In this document: positions 36,774 through 41,280 of the stretch, one piece after another
Numbering within the stretch: the first letter of the stretch is position 1
Layout of the letters: the number at the start of each line of letters is the position of its first letter
From: Rhodosorus marinus
Taxonomy: Eukaryota; Rhodophyta; Stylonematophyceae; Stylonematales; Stylonemataceae
Direction of reading: 5' to 3'
DNA length: 41,280 nt
Assembly (NCBI GenBank): GCA_029953675.1
Contig: JAMWBK010000015.1
Span: forward strand, 1-41,280
Notes under the pieces: model-generated
Database searches by the model: none
Told to the model about the DNA's origin: nothing
What the model saw: only the letters and a program-made list of their open reading frames with translations
Program-made: the position numbers and the translations under genes

Positions 36774-37470
36774 TCACGATAGAAAATTAGCGCGTTTGGA
36801 CGCCGTAGAATCTCTTTATTATTAACTAGTATGAAAGTCTCCGAAGCGTGGAGCCTACAGTCCCTCAGGTCATTTGCTATTGGCGGAACGAGGTACATTT
36901 CTGAAAGACGCACCTACTTAATTTCAATAGAAAATAAAATGAGTGGCAAAAAACTACGCTTTTACGTGCGTTAAGATCGCTCACCTCCAGCACCCAGTGT
37001 TCATACGTCTTACTCAGAAACCAGTCGGTGCTTCCTTGACGGAGAAATATACCCCGTTCCGCCAATAGCAATGACCAAAGTAACTACAACCTGCACGCTG
37101 CCTAAACGCACTTTCTGATGGTAAATAGACTCATTTGTGTAGGGAATAGCGATAAAAAAAAAGATGCTCAGCAATCTTGCTTTTCAATACTCGCTCAAAA
37201 GGTCGCCGATCTTTGCGAGGATACGTGGTATGGGGTTAAAGTAAAGCGATGCTTTCCGAAGACTGGGATGCGTTGGACGAGGGATATCTGACAAGTCGGA
37301 CATTTGGAATCACGCTAGAAAATTTGGGCGTTTGAACGCCGCAGAATCTTCTTATTATTAACCAGTATATCACTCAGGTCATTTGCTATTGGCGGAACGA
37401 GGTACATCTCTGGAAGAAGGCGCGTCTGCTTAATGTCAATAGAAAACAAAAGGAGGAGCAAAAACCGCCC
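36774..37470. repeat. Unknown direct repeat, two copies
   Basis: About 160 bp at 36774-36935 recurs at 37311-37470. Shared blocks are CACG-TAGAAAATT, CTTTATTATTAAC/CTTATTATTAACCAGTAT, and CATTTGCTATTGGCGGAACGAGG. An inverted partial copy (CCGTTCCGCCAATAGCAATG) is at 37052-37071. It seems related to the 35240-35472 repeat. A decayed mobile element is likely; I see no transposase. Confidence 0.6.
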
Positions 37471-37749
37471 TTTCTGATTGTAAATAGACTCATTCGGGTA
37501 CGGCGTAGCGAGAAAAACATTTTCATTGGTGCTGGTGATGAGAACAGAATTAGCGCTTGGAAGCTCAAAGGTTCTTCAATGGAGGTTATCTCAGCTTCTT
37601 ACCTGGGCAGGTTCCAGAGTGGGTCTTCAGGGAGCAACTTTGGAGCTGTCATATTTAGTAAGGGTCTAGTGTGCGTGAGTGCCACTCTTGCTGAACGTGT
37701 CCAGGTTGTATTCTATCCTGGAGATATTTTTGGAATTGAAAATGTTTTT

Positions 37750-37850
37750 GTATGCCGGAGACCCCTGGACAGGGGTCCTGCAAGTGAGTTTAGCGCGACA
37801 CAGAGTAGTGGTATTGCCCTGCAGTAGGTAGCTGCCTAATAAAGTCCTAT
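37750..37850 (+). mobile_element. Family I 3' end fragment, isolated
   Basis: Hairpin GAGACCCCTGGACAGGGGTC, then GTTTAGCGCGACACAGAGTAG, then CTGCAGTAGGTAGCTGCC and TAATAAAGTCC. Unlike the others it is not followed by the 16-nt repeat, so it may have inserted elsewhere or lost its flank. Confidence 0.75.
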
Positions 37851-38339
37851 GGTGACAAGATGGGGAAGCAGTTCTGTGGAGATGGTGAAGCATCCTATAG
37901 AAGCGTCTAGAAAGCTTTAGCCCCTATCCCTCCGCTTATCCGTTAAACCTGAGAGTTCCAGCAGTATTTCGAACAGGACAAAGGGATAGAAGAGCTAGTT
38001 AAGCTCTCGACCCTTGCGGACCTCTTCTTCATGCCTGTTGCCCTACAGCTCCGTACTTTTACACGTCTTTCGACTGAGGTCTCGAGATGCTTCGAATCTG
38101 CGCGTACCACGATGACACGTAACATTGCTGGGCACCCCTGACACCCTGGCTCGGGAGAAGCTGACCGCGATCAAGCGGATTGCACGTCCGCGTCGGTTTG
38201 ACTGTAGGAAACAGAAAAATGCTCGCTTTCTCCCCCGAGGGACGTGTCGCTGGCCTCTCTGCCACCCACTCTGCGACTAATCAGCGAACAGTGAAGGGGG
38301 TTCGAACACCACGGCGTCGGATTGGGGACTGACTTAACT
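37851..38339. other. Spacer, no gene
   Basis: Nothing recognisable on either strand. Confidence 0.35.
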
Positions 38340-38995
38340 TTGTCCAAGCTTCACTGCGAGCGAGTTTTGGCACGGCACAAAGCAACTTACCGACGCCATT
38401 GCGAAGCACCTACCCGAGCAGCATACTGGAATCGGCCTGCCTTTGCTTTCCCACTTTTCGTGCCGGTCCCAGACTCAACTACTGAGTGGCGCAGCCTGCC
38501 TCCGAGCTTGGGGCTCGTGGATCACGGGCTCGCCAGCCACAGAGCGTCGGTGAGTCCGCGTTGTCGCTTCCATATCCAAGTCTATACACACTGGTGCGAG
38601 CTCCGGCAAGTGTTCCGTCCACCAGTTGCTTGGCAAGGCGTCGGTCATTTCGATGCACGATTAAAGGCATTCTCAAGGTCTGGGCGAAGGACCACCGAAT
38701 CGGAAGGTTCGCCGCTGACAAATGGGCCTGGATCGCGTGAAGGGAGCGTTCGCACCCGCCACTTACTCCAATACCCAGTTGTATGGGCACCCAGGAGCTC
38801 ACGCACCCTGTCCAATGTAACCGCGTGAAGAGTCCATTGCGTTGCTACCGCCTTGCCGCAAAACTTCTGGTACTCCGATAGGGCGGAACTCCGGGATGCT
38901 CCTGCGGCGGCACCTGAACCCTTGTTGCCGAGGCTTCGTGAAGACGGCAGGGAGTCGACTACTCCGCACGAAGGGCGCCGGGTCAGAGCCGGTAA
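38340..38995 (-). pseudogene. Family I RT fragment, 5'-truncated and frameshifted
   Basis: In order on the minus strand: KAVATQWTLHAV, GIGVSGGCERSLHAIQAHL, VLRPDLENAFNRASK (RT motif A, another frame), LAKQLVDGTL and CGWRARD. These match 25560-25880 of the full-length element. The 5' truncation lies right at the 16-nt repeat (38997). The rest of the RT beyond about 38480 is not recognisable. Confidence 0.78.
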
Positions 38996-38996
38996 C

Positions 38997-39015
38997 CCCC
39001 AGACTAACGTAACCC
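38997..39015 (-). repeat. 16-nt repeat, one unit
   Basis: CCCCAGACTAACGTAACCC, between the 3' end of the copy at 39016-40777 and the 5'-truncated RT fragment at 38340-38995. Confidence 0.9.
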
Positions 39016-40777
39016 GGCGTAGCCTTTATTGGGCAGCTACCTAATGCTTGAGCGCATCCTGCACGATCACTACGTACGCACTAACCAAACCTGGGACTCC
39101 TGTCCCAGGAGTCTCATCTAAATTCTACTTAGGGGAAATACTATCGGTCTATCTGCGCGATCTTTCTCTCAGATCAGCGTGTTCAACAAGCGCAGCATTG
39201 TGCTGCCACAAAAATGCGGTTTTAGTTGACCCCTCACCGACGATAGATGGGAGTCCACGATCATGCAGGTGCGCGCTCGCCGTTCGAAGAAATTCAAGGC
39301 TTGCCTGGCCCATTCGACCAAATGTCTCAAAAATGAACGGCACGAAGAACCACATCTCGGTTTTGCCCCCTCAACGCACTTCACTTATAATGCAACGCCT
39401 TCGCTTGTTCGGCCTGTTTCGCAGCATACCCGCAGTTCCAGCTCGTATGTCTCAACTGATGCCTTTGAAGTGGCGATGTCACCATCATCATCCACCACGT
39501 ACACGCATCCGCTCGTCGGAGTGTCGTGCAACGATGTCTGGGCGAATTCCAGACCCCTTGGCAAAGAACCCCTCAGGCTCTACTTGTATCTCCGTGAAAC
39601 TCCATACAGGTGTAACCATCGACTCAGTTCTACCTTTAGCTCGTCGTGCCTCTTGGTTTCGCATCCCTGATGAGGTCCTGCACAGTGGTGCAGCCGCTGG
39701 ATCCCACGCACATCGTGTGGTTGCTCGCAGACCGTGCATGTGTGTGACCGCCCTAGATCCTTGCAGTGGTAGCCCTAGAAGCATCCGCATGCTCCACAAC
39801 ATCTCATTTCGCGTCAACTGCCGCGGCCCTGTACTAGGACAGTCGCGTAGCCAGACCCCGCACCCCGTTCCAGATGCCGATCGGATCCTCGCCCGGTCTA
39901 GGTCGTCCAGTGTTGAATCTCCAGTAAGCTCCTCAAAGGCTTGTCGGTGACACTCTCGAGAGAGCGTTTTTGGATCGGACCGTCAAACCCTTTGGGTACA
40001 CTCCTGTGTCTTCCGCTGTGCCTTCCGCCGAGGTCCTCCAGCGGTTGCCCGAAATCGGCCAGCCTCTGGATCCGCCTGCACTGGTCGTCGCTGGCAAACG
40101 TCCTCGTCTAATTGCGCGACTTGCCTCCACCGAGTTGCCAAGCAAGTCCATCAGTTCCATCAGTTGTCCATCCAAGTCGCACCCGTCGCAGCGATTCTCC
40201 TTGTGCTGCCGCAATACACTCCTGGGAAAGCCGTTCGAGGGTAGCGTGATTCAAGTGGTGTTCTCTTACAGGCTTTGTTTCCACACCTTACCTGCATGGA
40301 AGGCAACTGGTTGAATTCTCGTGCGCGTGGCCAAAGCCAAGTCCTCCCCCATCGACATGGGAGTCGAATCTGTTTCTCAACCGCTGCAGCCTTACGTGCG
40401 GTGATATCCTGGTGTTGACATAGGCCTCCACACAAGCCTTCAAGCTCCGAGAGGTGATCGCGTCCGCCTCGCGGAGCAACGGTACGTCCAAAGGGGGTAC
40501 GCCAGCCCACGTGTATGATAATCGAGCCTTGTGCCTGCGCAGTACCGAAGAGAGGGCCAGCTTGACTTGGAGTTCAGCATCGAGGAGTCGCTGAATCGAT
40601 TTTGACCAGGTTCGCATGTCGCGTTTGAATAGCTCGACATTCTTCTTCCGCATAAACACCGAGTTCCAATTGGTATGGAGTACAACGCGTAGTCCCGGCG
40701 CGAGTCACTTGAATCTCAGGGATATCCAGGTTAATCACCCTCGGCGTGTCCAGTCGTGGTGCGTATAGTCTGGGAAT
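39016..40777 (-). pseudogene. Family I copy, 5'-truncated (1.76 kb), frameshifted
   Basis: It begins after RT motif C (LDIPEIQVTRAGTTRC, like EIPDVHVTRDGIQLY). The thumb region (FKRDMRTWSKSIQRLLD), CRWGRTWLW, the damaged zinc-knuckle area and the nuclease start GIRPDIVARH (about 39530) follow. Next come FVPFIFETFGRMGQASLEFL (about 39330) and the 3' end with hairpin GAGACTCCTGGGACAGGAGTC, ending AATAAAGGCTACGCC. Frames change several times. Repeats in one orientation lie on both sides, as expected for an insertion into a repeat array. Confidence 0.83.
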
Positions 40778-40799
40778 TAACCCCAGACTAACGTAACCC
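40778..40799 (-). repeat. 16-nt repeat, one unit with edges
   Basis: TAACCCCAGACTAACGTAACCC. It is the rightmost copy and borders the 5'-truncated element at 40777. The DNA to its right is not retroelement sequence that I recognise. Confidence 0.9.
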
Positions 40800-41280
40800 T
40801 GGAGCTTCAAAATGTATGGACCGAACATTATGAACATGGGAAACACACGAGCAGGAAAGATCGCAAGCAAAGGATGTGACTGCCACCAACAACAAGATCC
40901 TGTGGGAGAAGACCCAGGAACTTGTGGGTGTATAGGCCTCTGTGAATTTTCCGTTGTCTTGTGGGGTTCTTTGTTAATATTCCGTGCAAATTAAATACAG
41001 TATCGACAAGTAAACGGTTTTGCCGAAAGCAGCAACTTCACCGAGGGGTGAACCTGTTATTCCGATCTCCACGCCGGCAGTGCTATGTGCTACGATGCTT
41101 CTAGTCACAGAGAACCTCGGCCCCACTTCCGAGGAAATGATCGCCAGGTGTAGAATATAACTATCCTATGCACGTATCTTAGATTTAACCCTGGAGATCC
41201 ATCACCGTCAACCTTGAAGACCTTCCGCTCTTGGAGAGGATGATTTGCCCTATCGAAAAGGTACTGGGGATCGTGAAGCG
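40800..41280. other. Unrecognised flank
   Basis: There is no long open frame and no match to the repeats above. It could be unique DNA bordering the array. Confidence 0.4.

Noticed and set aside
22957-40799. 16-nt unit as a terminal repeat of a DNA transposon
   Set aside because: It occurs in multiple tandem units with variants, flanks different element families and different truncation points, and replaces the middle of an ORF2. Terminal repeats would be single and tied to intact ends.

Overview
This is eukaryotic nuclear DNA. The few host genes are well-separated, apparently intronless reading frames with signal peptides and TATA-like boxes, and there are no operons. Most of the window is retrotransposon debris. 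A multicellular red alga with compact intron-poor genes (Chondrus-like) is my best guess, but it is only an inference, and no rRNA, tRNA or organelle marker anchors it.

Two kinds of sequence alternate. (1) Host-like genes, all secreted: a beta-propeller-like protein (4321-5316 +), a two-domain cysteine-containing protein (9483-10610 +) with an inverted broken paralogue (12415-12986 -), a larger protein sharing its N-terminal LGxW domain (14535-15959 -), a short secreted protein (18378-18746 -) and a nonapeptide-repeat protein (34679-35179 -). (2) Non-LTR retrotransposons of one clade. They carry ORF1, then an ORF2 with reverse transcriptase (RT), a zinc knuckle and a C-terminal restriction-like endonuclease (RLE). 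I separate family I (22.98-34.6 kb, 38.3-40.8 kb), family II (C-termini and 3' ends, e.g. 17546-18392) and family III (13540-14170, probably also the long element at 18925-22956).

Layout: 1-4 kb is shredded family II/III debris. 4-16 kb holds the secreted-protein genes with nested insertions, a fold-back palindrome (5830-6517) and two MITE-like repeats. 17.5-23 kb holds a family II C-terminus and a nearly complete minus-strand element. 23-34.6 kb is an array of family I copies and fragments. 34.7-38.3 kb is mixed repeats and one repeat-protein gene. 38.3-40.8 kb holds two more family I fragments.

The most notable signal is a 16-nt unit, GGGGTTACGTTAGTCT, present as one to three tandem copies at nearly every junction of the family I array (22957, 27802, 29671, 31383, 32002, 34595, 38997, 40778). 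Family I 3' ends always run into GGTTACG of this unit, and 5' or truncated ends usually follow TCTGGGG. The unit is G-rich and strand-asymmetric, and a shortened form (GGGGTTAGTCT) occurs. It may be the telomeric repeat of this organism or a telomere-like satellite. The array then resembles a telomere-targeted retrotransposon system (compare SART/TRAS in silkworm, Zepp in Chlorella, GilM/GilT in Giardia), here built from RLE-type elements. The repeat and its junctions are seen directly; the telomeric identity is inference.
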